Source: Harmothoe impar
Taxonomy: Eukaryota > Annelida > Polychaeta > Phyllodocida > Polynoidae
Reading direction: 5' to 3'
Length of the DNA stretch: 64,000 nt
Assembly: GCA_947462335.1 (NCBI GenBank)
Contig: OX381717.1
Span: 15,491,166 to 15,555,165 of the forward strand
A model generated the notes under the pieces. The model searched no databases and was not told where the DNA came from. It was given only the letters and a program-made list of their open reading frames with translations. The first letter of the stretch is position 1. Each line of letters begins with the position of its first letter. The translations under genes were made by a program, and so were the position numbers. Of the stretch, positions 32,711-42,921 are shown piece by piece.

Positions 32711-33871
32711 TACCACACATGTACATAGTATTATTATTATTATTTGATGACGTTGACACTGACAGAGCAAGCAACTTGCCACTGATGGTAACTTTGGTTG
32801 TTGTTATATACGGAACACTGTCTCCACCCGCTATATCGATTTGACACGTGAAGCGGGCAGTTTCGGCACATTGACACGTGGAAAAATGGCGCCTGCGAAG
32901 AGAGAAAAGACAGGGCAGCAAGTTGTGTGTATATTTTGTAAGATTAAAAAAACACTGACATATCAATATCATGTAGACTTGTCTTATCTATATGTGTCTT
33001 ATTGCTTTGATATTTTGCATGTACTGTAAAACCTCTGAAAAATCAAATATTAGGAAGTGCTCATATATTAAAAACGGTGTTTGGGTGGGTTGGTATATTT
33101 TCGCACGCGCGGGGCAAAATTTATCACAGCTAACCCATTTTACATACATGCAAACTCCTCGGATTTCTTTGTTTTCTAATTGGTCATTGTTGTGATTCGT
33201 CCAGATCCAATGAGAAATCTGTTTACCTATATAAACATGAGGGGTGGGATAGAACACCAAAATACATGAAATTGCATCATTTGACTTCTGTATTTTGAAA
33301 ATCTTCTGGGGGGGCATAAAGCCCTAAAATAAGCTTGTGGTAGGGATCTAAGCTGTTTCAGTGGTGGATTCAGGCAGGAAGGGGGGCACAGATGTGCCCT
33401 GGCATCACCTAGGAATAGCCAAGAATCCAATCCCCTGTGTCGTCATTTTCCTAAACAGTAAAGTACATTTATGTATTAGAAAAGTAGATCGTCCCAGCCC
33501 CACTCATAGAGGACCAATACACATTGGATTTTGTGCCAAAATGCACCAGATTACGCCATTTCACAATTTTCAGAAACACTCGCCCCCTTCCCAGCCCCCC
33601 CCCCCCCCACCAAAAAAAGGATGGAGCAACAATTATAGAGAACAGATACCTTAAAATAATGTGCTCAATTGTTCCAGAATGTACCATTTCAAGTCTATAA
33701 TTTCAGAATTTTCCAAAAAACCTTTCCTTCAAAAAAGACTTTCCAAATCGTATTAAATTACTTCATTCTTTTTCATACGAGCTGCGTAACAACAAAAATT
33801 ACGATATTTCCTACATATATACAAAAGCACAGATAATAACACAATCCGTATACAGGTTCATTGCTGTGCAT

Positions 33872-33877
33872 TTTATT
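33872..33877 (-). other. Polyadenylation signal of gene A
   Basis: AATAAA on the minus strand, 21 bases after the stop codon. The surrounding TGAATAAAATGCA is shared with the 3' end of gene B at 53010-53015. Confidence 0.7.
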
Positions 33878-33897
33878 CACTGCAGACAAAATACAAG

Positions 33898-34289
33898 CTA
33901 TTTGAGTTCTCTCTCTGAGACACAGAACAAGACGTTCCCCTCCGCGTCGTCAACTTTCGATGAGAGGGTTTGCATCTGGTCGGTTCCTCCGTAACAGGGA
34001 TTTTGCGGCATTTGCCACGACACCCGTCTGCAATTCGAACTTTCCACCGGTTTCCAATCTGCGTTGCCCTCAAAAATGTGATAGAAGGAAGGATAACTCT
34101 TGCCGCCGTCGCATGCAGTGATGATGCGCTTGGTGTCGGAGGGAATGAGGTCCCCGTGGATGCAGTAGGAACTCGGGTAACCCGCTTGGTGGTACTTGTA
34201 GAGGTGACAGCGGTTGTGGTTACCGGTGCGTTCTATCAGCACCGCCATTCTGGTGTCACACCTCACCCAGATGTCATTCTCCACAGACC
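33898..34289 (-). CDS. Gene A exon 2
   Basis: Acceptor TTTTCCTCCAG then GGTCTGTGG, joining phase 1 from exon 1. It covers what exons 2 and 3 encode in gene B, without a break. Ends SERELK and stop. Confidence 0.82.
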
Positions 34290-36049
34290 CTGGAGGAAAA
34301 GGGAAAGAAGTACAATGAAGTGTCGTACTTGAACTATGTAGGCCTATAGATTAGTAGTAAGCAACTTAATTTTCCATGTCGCATGCCACTTATCTTTCCC
34401 CTCGCATGTCATGCTCTATGTCGAAAGTCGATTTTAAGAAAGGACCATGTGAATTCTAGTAAAGACCTTTGAGCAAACTTGAAAGAAAACAAGCACCAAG
34501 ACACATGTAGTGGATTGTACAAACTGTCGCAAGACTCGGGAATGATAGTCAGAATCTTGTCGATGCCCAGCTGGCATCATTAAGGGTTTTGAGAAATTCA
34601 AGATACTTAGATAGCGTCCAAGATGGCCGACGAAAATGTTCAAAATCATATATCATATATCCATAACTTTAAGTTTTCAATTTTTGAAACTGTAAAAGTT
34701 ATATTTCTGAAGTTTGGAAAAAGAAAATGCCAGGATGTGACCTGAATCCTGGGATTTACCAATCAAAAAGCCCCTTACATTTCTTGTTGAGGTAATGTGA
34801 GCGAATATAGGGCGGCAAGATCTTACCTGATTTAGTTCTGATAGAGTAGTGGCAGAGAGCACAACCACACTTCGTCAACCCACATTCAAAATCATAAATC
34901 AGTCAATTCTTATGTGATTTGCATGTGTAATACCTCTAAATTGGGGTTTCTGGGCAGGCCTGATTGATTAAAAGAGCCAAAAAGTCATTTAAGGTAGGGT
35001 TGCAGGGTAATTCAGCTGGATATATTTTTAGTGCATTATTTACCACAGATTGGTTCAAAGTATCTGTAACACACACCAATTTGACCAGATTTGATGTTTC
35101 CTTCAAATAGTTGCCATTTTAAGGCGTTGCTAGGCATTGAATAAAAATGGAACGGAATTCTGGTAGGGAAATTCAACAAAATAATCATCTCTGACGATTG
35201 AAGATAAATATTGAAGTAATTTCCTGAGGAGGTTTTTTAAATCATGTTGATCTTCCAAGTATTAAGGTCAGGAGAGTCCTTCAAAGATGCTTAGTTACTA
35301 AAAATGGTGATTTACTGGCAAAAATCTGGTAAAATCACTCTTTTTTAGCAACTTTGGAGAGCTCTCCCGACCTTTAAAACCGGAGTATTGACATGATTCA
35401 AAACATCTCCCCAGGAAATGACTTCAAGATATGTGTCCAATCATCAGAAGTTAAAATCACATTGACTTGTTATCCCATAAGTCCATTTGAAGATTGAGAA
35501 GCTCAAAAAGAACGTTTTTGTTCTTTTTTCATTCCATGCCTAGCAACGCTACACAAAATGGAATTTACTTGAAAGGGACATCAATTCCGGTCAGATTGGT
35601 GTATGTTAAATATAATTTTAGCATGGCTGTGACAAATAATGCATTAAAAATGTGTTCAGCTGAATTACCCTGAAACCCTACCTTTAAGTAGGTATCCATG
35701 GTGATAGCGTGTTTCACTTTCCATAGAAAGCAACATTTCATTTCATTTCAATAGTTGTTATTTCTCAACATATACAGTTTTAACATAGTTTTAGAGTTGT
35801 CAGAACTGCCCATATCCAACTTTTCAAATCCATTTTTCTCAGCTTCTAATTAAGTTACAAGATAAAAATGATTGCATTTTTGAAAATCACCTAGTGTAAA
35901 CAAATATGGTTTGGACAACTTTTAATTAATTATCATGAACCTCTGCTAATGTACTTACTTCTGACCCGAGCTATGGGTAGGTTGAAGGAGCAGACAGCCG
36001 TGGTGCAGCAGACTGCCGCTAGGAGCAGCACCAGTGTGTGGGACGACAT
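33898..36049 (-). CDS. Gene A: small secreted cysteine-containing protein (two exons)
   Basis: Exon 1 (36049-35959) encodes a secretory signal, MSSHTLVLLLAAVCCTTAV, then CSFNLPIARVR. A phase-1 intron of 1669 bp follows, then exon 2 (34289-33898). Total 160 residues, stop TAG. The mature part has seven cysteines, among them the motifs TACD, NPC and DLIPSDTK that are shared with gene B at 53257-55755. I do not recognise the family; the signal peptide and cysteines imply an extracellular, disulfide-bonded protein. The TCAGGATGTCGTCC start context is identical in both paralogs. Compared with B, the intron that splits the D of DLIP is absent here, and there is one extra cysteine (SYC). Confidence 0.8.
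34290..35958 (-). other. Gene A intron 1
   Basis: 1669 bp, phase 1. About 34397-34446 carries a GACATG-type repeat unit, 34991-35694 an inverted-repeat element; the rest is AT-rich without features. Confidence 0.65.
34991..35694. mobile_element. MITE with AAGGTAGGGTTNCAGGG termini
   Basis: Long inverted ends of about 58 bp: the left begins AAGGTAGGGTTGCAGGGTAA, the right (inverted) AAGGTAGGGTTTCAGGGTAA, both followed by TTCAGCTG and a TTTTTANTGCATTATTT block. There is inner symmetry too (AAATGGAA and CCTAGCAAC pairs). 704 bp, non-coding, within gene A's intron. Confidence 0.8.
35959..36049 (-). CDS. Gene A exon 1 (signal peptide)
   Basis: 30 codons plus one base. Donor AGAA then GTAAGT. Nearly identical to gene B exon 1 through LVLLLAAVCC. 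Confidence 0.82.
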
Positions 36050-37804
36050 CCTGACTCCGAATGACGCAGATATCAGGATGAGGCTCCCTCAACCAGTACC
36101 TTTTTCCGCCACAAGGGCTACAAATGGGACTGGTGGGACTGCTATATTAAGATGGTTACTTCCTGCCAGGCTGTGCACAGGATTTGGTGCACAGGATTTG
36201 ATTGGGGGACTCATGAAAAGAAGTTAGTAAAACAAGCTTTTTTATATGAGTTTGCCCAGACTCTATTATTACAGAGTCGCGGCCTGGGACTGTCAGGATG
36301 AGGCTGTGTAAATGACATCTGCATCTGGGGATTAATGGGTTAACCCTTTAAGGGCTGCGTGATATCCAACGCTTTATGGTCACTTGTGGTACTGGCGAAC
36401 AGCCCAGTGCTGTATTGGTGTAAAATATCCTCTCGTGAGAAGTGTGACCTCGCTGTGAGGTCAGTATGATGCATTGATGTAGTTAGTTACCAACCGAGGT
36501 TGCATTCATGCATCATATGAAGACCATGATGCATGAATGCATCCCCTAAAGTGTTACCTGCCACAGCCTGCCCCTAATCCCTTAATTGATTCCCTAATCC
36601 CTCTCATTGATCACCTTGTGTTTTTATGGACATCTACCATTGATATGTTTGTCTTCAAATACAGACACAAAAATAAATACATGGACACATATCGATGAAT
36701 TGTCATGGTTGTTCAGAAAAATTGAAAACAGGTGCTACCTTTTATGATTATGTATATTTTTTTAGATAACATGAAGGTGTCTCGACCTCTTGGTGCAAAA
36801 GTAGCTGTAGATTTTCATCAGGTTTTTGCCATGATACCATAATAGCATGCACTTCCCAAAGAAGCTGAGAAAATAAGAGGGTCCCAAGCTGTTTTCCGTG
36901 ATATTCAAGGCTTAAGTTAATGTCTCCTGTGATAGGATTATACAGTGTTTTGCCACATATCTGCATCAAATAGCATTGAAAAGCAGATAAATTTCTATAT
37001 GATTCTCTCAGAATATAGGATTGAATGTTCTCTATCTAGAGAACCCATATGGTCTCGGGCATATTTCCATATAAGTTTTTTGTCCAGAAATAGTTATATA
37101 CCGAGGGCTAGTTATGTATGACTTCCAAATTAGAGCTACCACCACAGACTCCACAGTGGTAGAATGCATGCCTTCATATTCAAAGTTTGATGGTTTTCAC
37201 CCCGGGTCAAGCTATAATTGGAAACATTTTATGGCAATTTGATATTACTTGTTCCAATATGAGACAAAGGTCGCCTAGTGCTCTGTGGTCAAACTAGAGA
37301 AAGTATCTGCGTAGAAAACGACGCAGTAGACGAAAATGGCATCATATCGAGCCACCTTAACCCCTAGAAGACAGGTTCAATGTAGCTCAGGCTAGATGCT
37401 TGGCTGTGCTGTATTCAAGCATCAAGCCTCTTCAGCTTTTTTTGTTTGTTAATTATTTAACCGTCATCATATACAACAAGCGATACGTGAAGATCTTCCC
37501 AGTTTATTCTACTGAGGTAGGCTAATCCATCCAGTGAGGTAGATACTCATATATTCTAATTAATGCCTGGTTTAACCATTTTGGTTCCACCCGTTATTGC
37601 TGCATAGACCTCTAACTGCCAATTTTTGATTTCTAAATTTTTTATTTAAAAATTTGAAAAAACTCACAAAAAAACAAGAATTCATTTTTGCCACTTTCTA
37701 AACATATCAACAAAGCATCTGCATGGAGATCGAGTGAAGGGAAGGTCAGTGAACCTTGACTGAGTGAAGCCTGTCTCTGAAGCCCAAGTAGACAGACTCA
37801 CCCC
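36050..37804. other. Upstream region of gene A and non-coding DNA
   Basis: Minus-strand TTAATATAGCAG near 36141-36152 could serve as a TATA-like element about 95 bp before the gene A start. One repeat copy lies at 36340-36556. The remainder shows no exon or repeat arm that I can support. Confidence 0.45.
36340..36556. repeat. ATGCATGAATGCAGC-family repeat
   Basis: Begins TTAACCCTTTAAGGGCTGCG, with TTGCATTCATGCATCATATG and ATGATGCATGAATGCATCCC near the right end. Diverged in the middle. Confidence 0.65.
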
Positions 37805-37830
37805 GGAGCGTCAACAAAATAATCTGTCCA
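37805..37830. repeat. 26-bp inverted repeat, left arm outside the 12-kb retrotransposon
   Basis: GGAGCGTCAACAAAATAATC plus TGTCCA is matched perfectly, inverted, at 50270-50295. Similarity continues inward with differences (CTTAAAAACGTTA, ATTTATTTAAGATAA). The two arms look like ends of one older inverted-repeat element into which the retrotransposon inserted. Confidence 0.7.
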
Positions 37831-37985
37831 GTCTTAAACTTTCTTAAACTGTCCAATCTTAAAAACGTTAGAATATTTATTTAAGATAATAACATTGATT
37901 TAAGAACTTAATGTTTTGTATTGAGAATTGTATCTGCCACCTAGTGTCACATACCCACAGTACCTAGCTGAGGTCTGCCTTTATA

Positions 37986-37989
37986 GTAT
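37986..37989. repeat. Target-site duplication GTAT (left)
   Basis: GTAT immediately before the 5' LTR, repeated at 50007-50010 after the 3' LTR. Confidence 0.85.
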
Positions 37990-38510
37990 TGTAGGGGCAC
38001 GAATAATACGTGTACATAAAAGGTCCGTGGAGTCAGAGCGGTAAGTGCCTCCAACGGACACTAGGTGGCAACACCTGAGCCATGTCCTTTCGGTTATCCG
38101 GTAGCGGAGCCGGGCAGGGCACTCCAGACGGCGCTACGGAGGAGTGCCACGTCGACACTGCTTGGTCCGCGCTCAGGGTATATAAGAGGCCGAGGTTGGC
38201 TACCTCACCAGTTAGTCCTAGGACGAGCTCTGACCCGCACCTTTCGTACCTTCGCTTTGACAGGGGCACCTACACCCCTCCCACGTTATGGACTCTGCAC
38301 CAGCCATGCTGGCACAGAGCTTAACTGTCCGGTATCGCTAATGCTTCGAACTATCGATAGAATCCTGTGTGTCTTCGAATGGTTGAAAGACCAAGTGAAC
38401 CGAGTGGAAAACCTTCGTGTACTTTTGAGGCTGTGATCGAATAAAGACCTGTTGCATTCAAACCGAATTTGGAACCTGTGTTCGTGTTGTACGCATATGA
38501 AACCCCTACA
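37990..38510 (+). repeat. 5' LTR, 521 bp
   Basis: TG...CA ends within the inverted TGTAGGGG / CCCCTACA. It holds a clear promoter box GGGTATATAAGAGG at about 38175-38188 and AATAAA at 38441-38446, giving a U3-R-U5 layout with transcription starting near 38210. Confidence 0.92.
38175..38188 (+). promoter_or_regulatory. LTR TATA box
   Basis: GGGTATATAAGAGG; the only strong TATA motif in the LTR. The same sequence is in the 3' LTR at 49671-49684. Confidence 0.75.
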
Positions 38511-38511
38511 T

Positions 38512-38524
38512 TGGTGCCGTGACC
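38512..38524 (+). other. Primer-binding-site-like sequence
   Basis: TGGTGCCGTGACC starts one base after the LTR, as expected for a tRNA primer ending in CCA. The priming tRNA could not be named from memory. Confidence 0.6.
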
Positions 38525-38566
38525 AGTTCGGGTGAAACACAGAATAGCACAGTCAGTTGGGTTAAC

Positions 38567-40672
38567 ATGGCTGAACAGGCAAAGGGTGGAGCGTCCCTTT
38601 ATCCTATTTCGAGTCCAGATCCGGAGGTGGTAGCAGCCCTTGAGAAACATTATGGGCCAAACCGTTCGAGTTCTACACCAGAACCAAGGAGAGGCAATCC
38701 TGATTCTATTCGAAAAGATCTGGGGTCAAACCTAGATGATTCTTTGTTTGAAACTGGCGGTTCGAAGAGACACATTGCTCCTATGCCAACACAAGGCATG
38801 AGCATGCTGCATGCTGAACGACACCAGCGACAGGAAGTGACACGTCGTCATTTCGAAGAGGAGAAGAATCGTTTCGAAGGAGCAAGGATTGCAGAGATGG
38901 ACAGGATGAATGAAGAGTTTGAAGCTTTGAGTCATCGGTTGGTACAGCTCCGGAACAAGAATGAAGATCTAGAAGGGGCAACAATGGAGAAACAGAACCG
39001 CTTAGACACAACGAAGGCGGAACTGGAACATATGGAAAACCAGTTCGCTCATCAACAAAATGTCTTGCGGCGACGTACTGAATCTCTAGAACAACGTCAA
39101 GATAAGACCATACATGATTCGGACGAGCTCCATGATACGATCCGAGAAGCTACCAAGGCGATGATGGACGAAAAGGATCGTCTGATCAGGGAGGTGGAAG
39201 ATTTACAGAAGAAACGAGATGAAGAGGCAACTCGAGGTGGCCGTTCAGGGTTCGATCATGTCAGTGGTGGCATATACAACTCATCAACTGGTGGGGGTAG
39301 TGCCTCTACCTCAACCGGAGGGAGACCAAAACGAGTGACCATTGATACAGGGGATCCGGATGGAAGATCTTCACGGCGTGACCAACGCCCAACATCGTAT
39401 GATGACGACCATTCGAACTCTCCCAGTCGTTCCAGCTCTCGAGAGAGACCGAGCCGTACGGGTTCGAATGAGAGATCTTCGAGATCTGATCCGAATGAAC
39501 GTTCGAGTGGGCCCTCAAGGAGGCCAGGGAGATCTCCTACACATGCTGGTAGACGAGTATCTCGCCGCGAATCGATGTCCCCTGGAATGAAATTGATTTA
39601 CGACACGAACCCCTGCATTGCTGAGATGGGAGTGGACTGTGTTAGCAGACAAGCTGATAATGCCGATATCGTCGACTGGAGCATCGAGCAGTCGTTTCTG
39701 TTGCACAGGGACAACCACAACGCTGCTAGACGCACTGCAAGCACTCCGAGTCCGTTCACAGGAAGACAGCCATGGCAGGACTGGTTCGCAGACTTCATGG
39801 ACGATATGAGGTATAATCGATGGTCAGAAGAGGAATCGTTGGACGAGCTTTTACGGGCATTGAGAAATGGCCCAGGCAAGCTAGCTGTTTCGAGATGGAG
39901 AACGATGCATGGTGCCGGATCGTTTACCCAATTGGTGGAATGCGCCAGTTACCTGATAGGTAATGTGGGTAATGAAGACCCGCTTCGATTGTTCCGGAAA
40001 CGGACTCAAAAGCCAAACGAGTCGCACCGTGTGTTCGGTCTAGAATTGCAATCTCTCTTGCAAAGGGCTAGACCAAGATGGCAGTTAGATGACCCACAGT
40101 TCCTAGATGATTTGTTCTCGCAATTCATTGAGGGATTAAGGGATTCCGATGAACGTACCGCTGCATGTGATAGTTGGACAGCTGGAACTTCTCTCACTGA
40201 TTTGTTCATGGCCATAGAAGACTATGACAGGAAACGGCATCTGCTATCTTCGAGAGTACTTTCGAGAACTTCCAGTGTGGTGCAAGACCCACCAGCCTCT
40301 GATAAAGAGGAAGGTGATTCTGGAAGGGAGGAGGAGATTGGCGCAGTTGCTCAAAAGAACAGCGGCAAATCTTATTCCAATTCGAATTCGAAGCGCTATC
40401 CGAAGGCCGACAGGAAAACACCACCTGTGACCCCAGGAGTTACAAGCGCACCTTCGACTACTTCCTCAACTCCCAGTTCTATGGAAGAACTTCTGTTAAG
40501 GTTGACTGACTTGATGTCTGGAAACCAGCAATCAACAGGGAGGAATTCGAAGCCGAGAGTGGACAAGACCACTAGGAAGTGTTACAGGTGTCAGGTCCTG
40601 GGACACTTTGCTGCAGAATGCCCAGCTGAAAAGCCGGTACCCAAGCCTGAAGGGAAGAAAACGGAAAACTAG
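38567..40672 (+). CDS. Gag-like protein of the 12-kb retrotransposon
   Basis: ATG at 38567 opens 701 residues; the frame upstream is open, but this is the first ATG. The N-terminal third is a long predicted coiled coil (charged heptads around residues 80-220, e.g. LEHMENQFAHQQNVLRRRTE). A Ser/Arg-rich stretch follows (about 230-340), then a capsid-like helical region with WQDWFADFMDDMRY, and a single CCHC zinc knuckle, CYRCQVLGHFAAEC, at 672-685. It would assemble the particle and bind element RNA. A 700-residue Gag with a big coiled coil is larger than the usual 300-450. Confidence 0.85.
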   Translation: MAEQAKGGASLYPISSPDPEVVAALEKHYGPNRSSSTPEPRRGNPDSIRKDLGSNLDDSLFETGGSKRHIAPMPTQGMSMLHAERHQRQEVTRRHFEEEKNRFEGARIAEMDRMNEEFEALSHRLVQLRNKNEDLEGATMEKQNRLDTTKAELEHMENQFAHQQNVLRRRTESLEQRQDKTIHDSDELHDTIREATKAMMDEKDRLIREVEDLQKKRDEEATRGGRSGFDHVSGGIYNSSTGGGSASTSTGGRPKRVTIDTGDPDGRSSRRDQRPTSYDDDHSNSPSRSSSRERPSRTGSNERSSRSDPNERSSGPSRRPGRSPTHAGRRVSRRESMSPGMKLIYDTNPCIAEMGVDCVSRQADNADIVDWSIEQSFLLHRDNHNAARRTASTPSPFTGRQPWQDWFADFMDDMRYNRWSEEESLDELLRALRNGPGKLAVSRWRTMHGAGSFTQLVECASYLIGNVGNEDPLRLFRKRTQKPNESHRVFGLELQSLLQRARPRWQLDDPQFLDDLFSQFIEGLRDSDERTAACDSWTAGTSLTDLFMAIEDYDRKRHLLSSRVLSRTSSVVQDPPASDKEEGDSGREEEIGAVAQKNSGKSYSNSNSKRYPKADRKTPPVTPGVTSAPSTTSSTPSSMEELLLRLTDLMSGNQQSTGRNSKPRVDKTTRKCYRCQVLGHFAAECPAEKPVPKPEGKKTEN
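40651..40672 (+). promoter_or_regulatory. gag-pol overlap, possible -1 frameshift site
   Basis: The pol frame is open from 40651, 22 bases before the gag stop (TAG at 40670-40672), and lies in the -1 frame relative to gag. The overlap contains the A-rich words AAGAAAACGGAAAACTAG. GGAAAAC right before the stop is a possible, not canonical, slippery site. Frameshifting would also explain why the first pol ATG is as late as 40813. Confidence 0.45.
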
Positions 40673-40812
40673 ACGGGGTTGCTCTGGATGGCAAGATAGT
40701 AACCCCTAAGGAGAAGGAAAGCCAACATATCGCCAGCGGTGCAAGCGATGAAGTCCGAGGTGCAGTAGAGATTGGAAACTTAGAGGAGGGGCCTGATCAG
40801 TCCCTTCTAAGT

Positions 40813-42921
40813 ATGTCCAATGAACCCAGAAAAGTAGACGTCCGAGGAGGAAGTACTGGGGAAGCGGCGAATTGGATACAGGAGCTGGAAGTAGTCAGCA
40901 GTGCCCGATTGTCCCCGGATCACCCCTGTTTGAAGCACTTGAAACGACGGGGAGTAGATCTTGGTGTCACTAAGGATTTCGAACGTTTCACCGTTAACCC
41001 ATCACCATTGGATGGGAAGAGGTGGTATTTGACTGTAGCAGTGAGGGGAAGGTCTGCAGAATTTCTAGTGGATACTGGAGCTAGTCACTCCATGATCTCG
41101 AAGAGGTTCTATGACCTTGTAGCCGATGAGCCAGATAACTTCACAACGAGGGTAACAGCTCATTCGGCCGACGGTAGCTGCATGCAGACGTTTGGTAAAG
41201 CATTTTTCGAAATCAATATAGGTGGGCAGGATTACCTTCTGTCCCCTACTATTGCTGATCTGAGTGATGATGGCATCATCGGATTAGATTTCGCTGCGTT
41301 GTACGGTGCAATGTTGGAACCTTGTAGGGGGATGTTAAAGATAGAACATCCATACAAGGTGGCCGTACAATGCGTGTTGAGAAAGGTATCTTCTGTAGCC
41401 TCGGTGGTACAGACGGTTAAGATACCCCCAGGACAGACATGTGATGTGCTGTTTTCGAGTGACAGTATCTTCCGAGACCAGATGGCGGTGGTTGAACCCG
41501 ATGTGGTGAGACTTGCATCAATTGGACTCGAGAGTGCAGATACTTTCGTAGGCAGTGGCAGTAGGAATTTAATTCCTATTTCGAATCCTGGTGGTGAAGT
41601 CCGTTATCTGATGAAAGGTACTCCCGTGGGGCAGGTGATCGTTGCACAGGCAAGCACCAGTATACTCTCAGAAGATACCCAACCGAACCTTGAAGGGATG
41701 TCCGACTTACGTCCGGAACTCCAAAAGTTGGTGGACGATTCGAGCTTGGTGACGGGGGACCAGAAAGATCAGTTGAGACGGGTATTGGTGGAATATGATG
41801 CAGCCTTCGGGGAGCCCACTGGTTTGGGGCGAACTGATAAGGTGCTACATTCCATCACTACAGAGGATGCTGTACCTTTCAAAATCCCTTATAGACGCCT
41901 ACCTTTGAAGAAGAAATTGATGGCCGAGAAGGAAATCGCTGATCAGCTGAGATTAGGGGTGATTGTTCCCAGCACTAGCCCCTGGTCCAGTCCTGTTCAG
42001 ATGGTGACTAAGAAAGACGGCACAATTCGCTTCTGCATAGATTATCGAAAATTGAATGGCTGTACAAAGAAAAACTCCTATCCTCTCCCCCGTATAGACG
42101 AGACTATTGATTCCCTGGGCGGAAACCAATGGTTCTGTACGCTGGATTTGCAATCCGGATACTGGCAAGTTGGAATGAAGGAAGAGGATCAGGAAAAAAC
42201 AGCGTTTTTGAGCTATGTCGGTCTTTTCCAGTACAATGTGATGCCGTTCGGATTGTGTAACGCCCCTGCAACATTCGAAGCCATGATGGAATCCCTGTTG
42301 AGTGATCTGTTATGGAAGGAGTGTTTGGTGTACCTGGACGACGTAATTGTCTTCGGGAAGACCTTCGAATCGTGTCTGGCTACTTTAGTCAAAATTTTCG
42401 AGAGGTTGATAACCCATGGTTTGAAATTGAAACCAAAGAAGTGTCACCTGTTTAGGACTTCTATTAACTATCTCGGTCGGATAATATCCACTGAGGGGGT
42501 TAAGGCGGATCCTGAGAAACTAGATGTTGTATCGGAATGGGAAAAGCCAGAGGGACCTAAAGACATACGGTCCTTTCTGGGCTTCTGTAGCTACTACAGA
42601 GACTTCCTACCGGGGTATGCCAGAATAGCTCAGCCTATGCAGGCTCTAGCTCACTGGACTCCGGGTAGAAGGAAGGAGCCTTTCCCATGGGGTCCGGAAC
42701 AAGATCTAGCATTCGAAGCCGTGAAGAACCTATTTCGAACCACCCCAGTTTTGAAATATCCAACAGCTGATGGACATTTCATACTGGACACAGACGCCAG
42801 TAATGACAGTATAGGTGCTGCTCTATCCCAGATGCAAGAGGGGATAGAAGTGCCACTGGCTTTCGCTAGTAATACCCTCAATAAGGCCCAGAGGAATTAC
42901 TGTACCACTAAGCGCGAATAG
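40813..42921 (+). CDS. Pol part 1: protease, reverse transcriptase, start of RNase H
   Basis: 702 residues from the first ATG, although the frame opens at 40651 and may be entered from gag by frameshift. Aspartic protease motif DTGASHSMI (codons from about 41071), reverse transcriptase with FCIDYRKLNG and the catalytic YLDDVIVF (about 42328), then the start of RNase H with TDAS near 42790. The frame is cut by TAG at 42919-42921 inside RNase H, and the same frame continues at once. This is either an inactivating nonsense change in this copy or a read-through point; only other copies can tell. Confidence 0.88.
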   Translation: MSNEPRKVDVRGGSTGEAANWIQELEVVSSARLSPDHPCLKHLKRRGVDLGVTKDFERFTVNPSPLDGKRWYLTVAVRGRSAEFLVDTGASHSMISKRFYDLVADEPDNFTTRVTAHSADGSCMQTFGKAFFEINIGGQDYLLSPTIADLSDDGIIGLDFAALYGAMLEPCRGMLKIEHPYKVAVQCVLRKVSSVASVVQTVKIPPGQTCDVLFSSDSIFRDQMAVVEPDVVRLASIGLESADTFVGSGSRNLIPISNPGGEVRYLMKGTPVGQVIVAQASTSILSEDTQPNLEGMSDLRPELQKLVDDSSLVTGDQKDQLRRVLVEYDAAFGEPTGLGRTDKVLHSITTEDAVPFKIPYRRLPLKKKLMAEKEIADQLRLGVIVPSTSPWSSPVQMVTKKDGTIRFCIDYRKLNGCTKKNSYPLPRIDETIDSLGGNQWFCTLDLQSGYWQVGMKEEDQEKTAFLSYVGLFQYNVMPFGLCNAPATFEAMMESLLSDLLWKECLVYLDDVIVFGKTFESCLATLVKIFERLITHGLKLKPKKCHLFRTSINYLGRIISTEGVKADPEKLDVVSEWEKPEGPKDIRSFLGFCSYYRDFLPGYARIAQPMQALAHWTPGRRKEPFPWGPEQDLAFEAVKNLFRTTPVLKYPTADGHFILDTDASNDSIGAALSQMQEGIEVPLAFASNTLNKAQRNYCTTKRE

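Larger units (their letters stand above)
29271..33870. other. 3' flank between USF3-like gene and gene A
   Basis: No supportable exon. It includes the USF3-like 3' UTR of unknown length; AATAAA words first appear near 31590. Repeat units are listed separately at 29271-29410, 29945-30170, 30188-30496, 30935-31014, 31566-31619, 31771-31999 and 32461-32710. Short AT-rich stretches between them show nothing recognisable. Confidence 0.55.

Noticed and set aside
37125..37215. tRNA-like sequence or tRNA-derived SINE (AGTGGTAGAATGC ... GGTTTTCACCCCGGGTC)
   Set aside because: B-box only partly matches, no cloverleaf can be drawn and no second copy was seen.
38065..38436. Open frame within the LTR, also present at 49561-49932
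   Set aside because: Duplicated because the LTR is duplicated; contains the TATA box and AATAAA, no domain.
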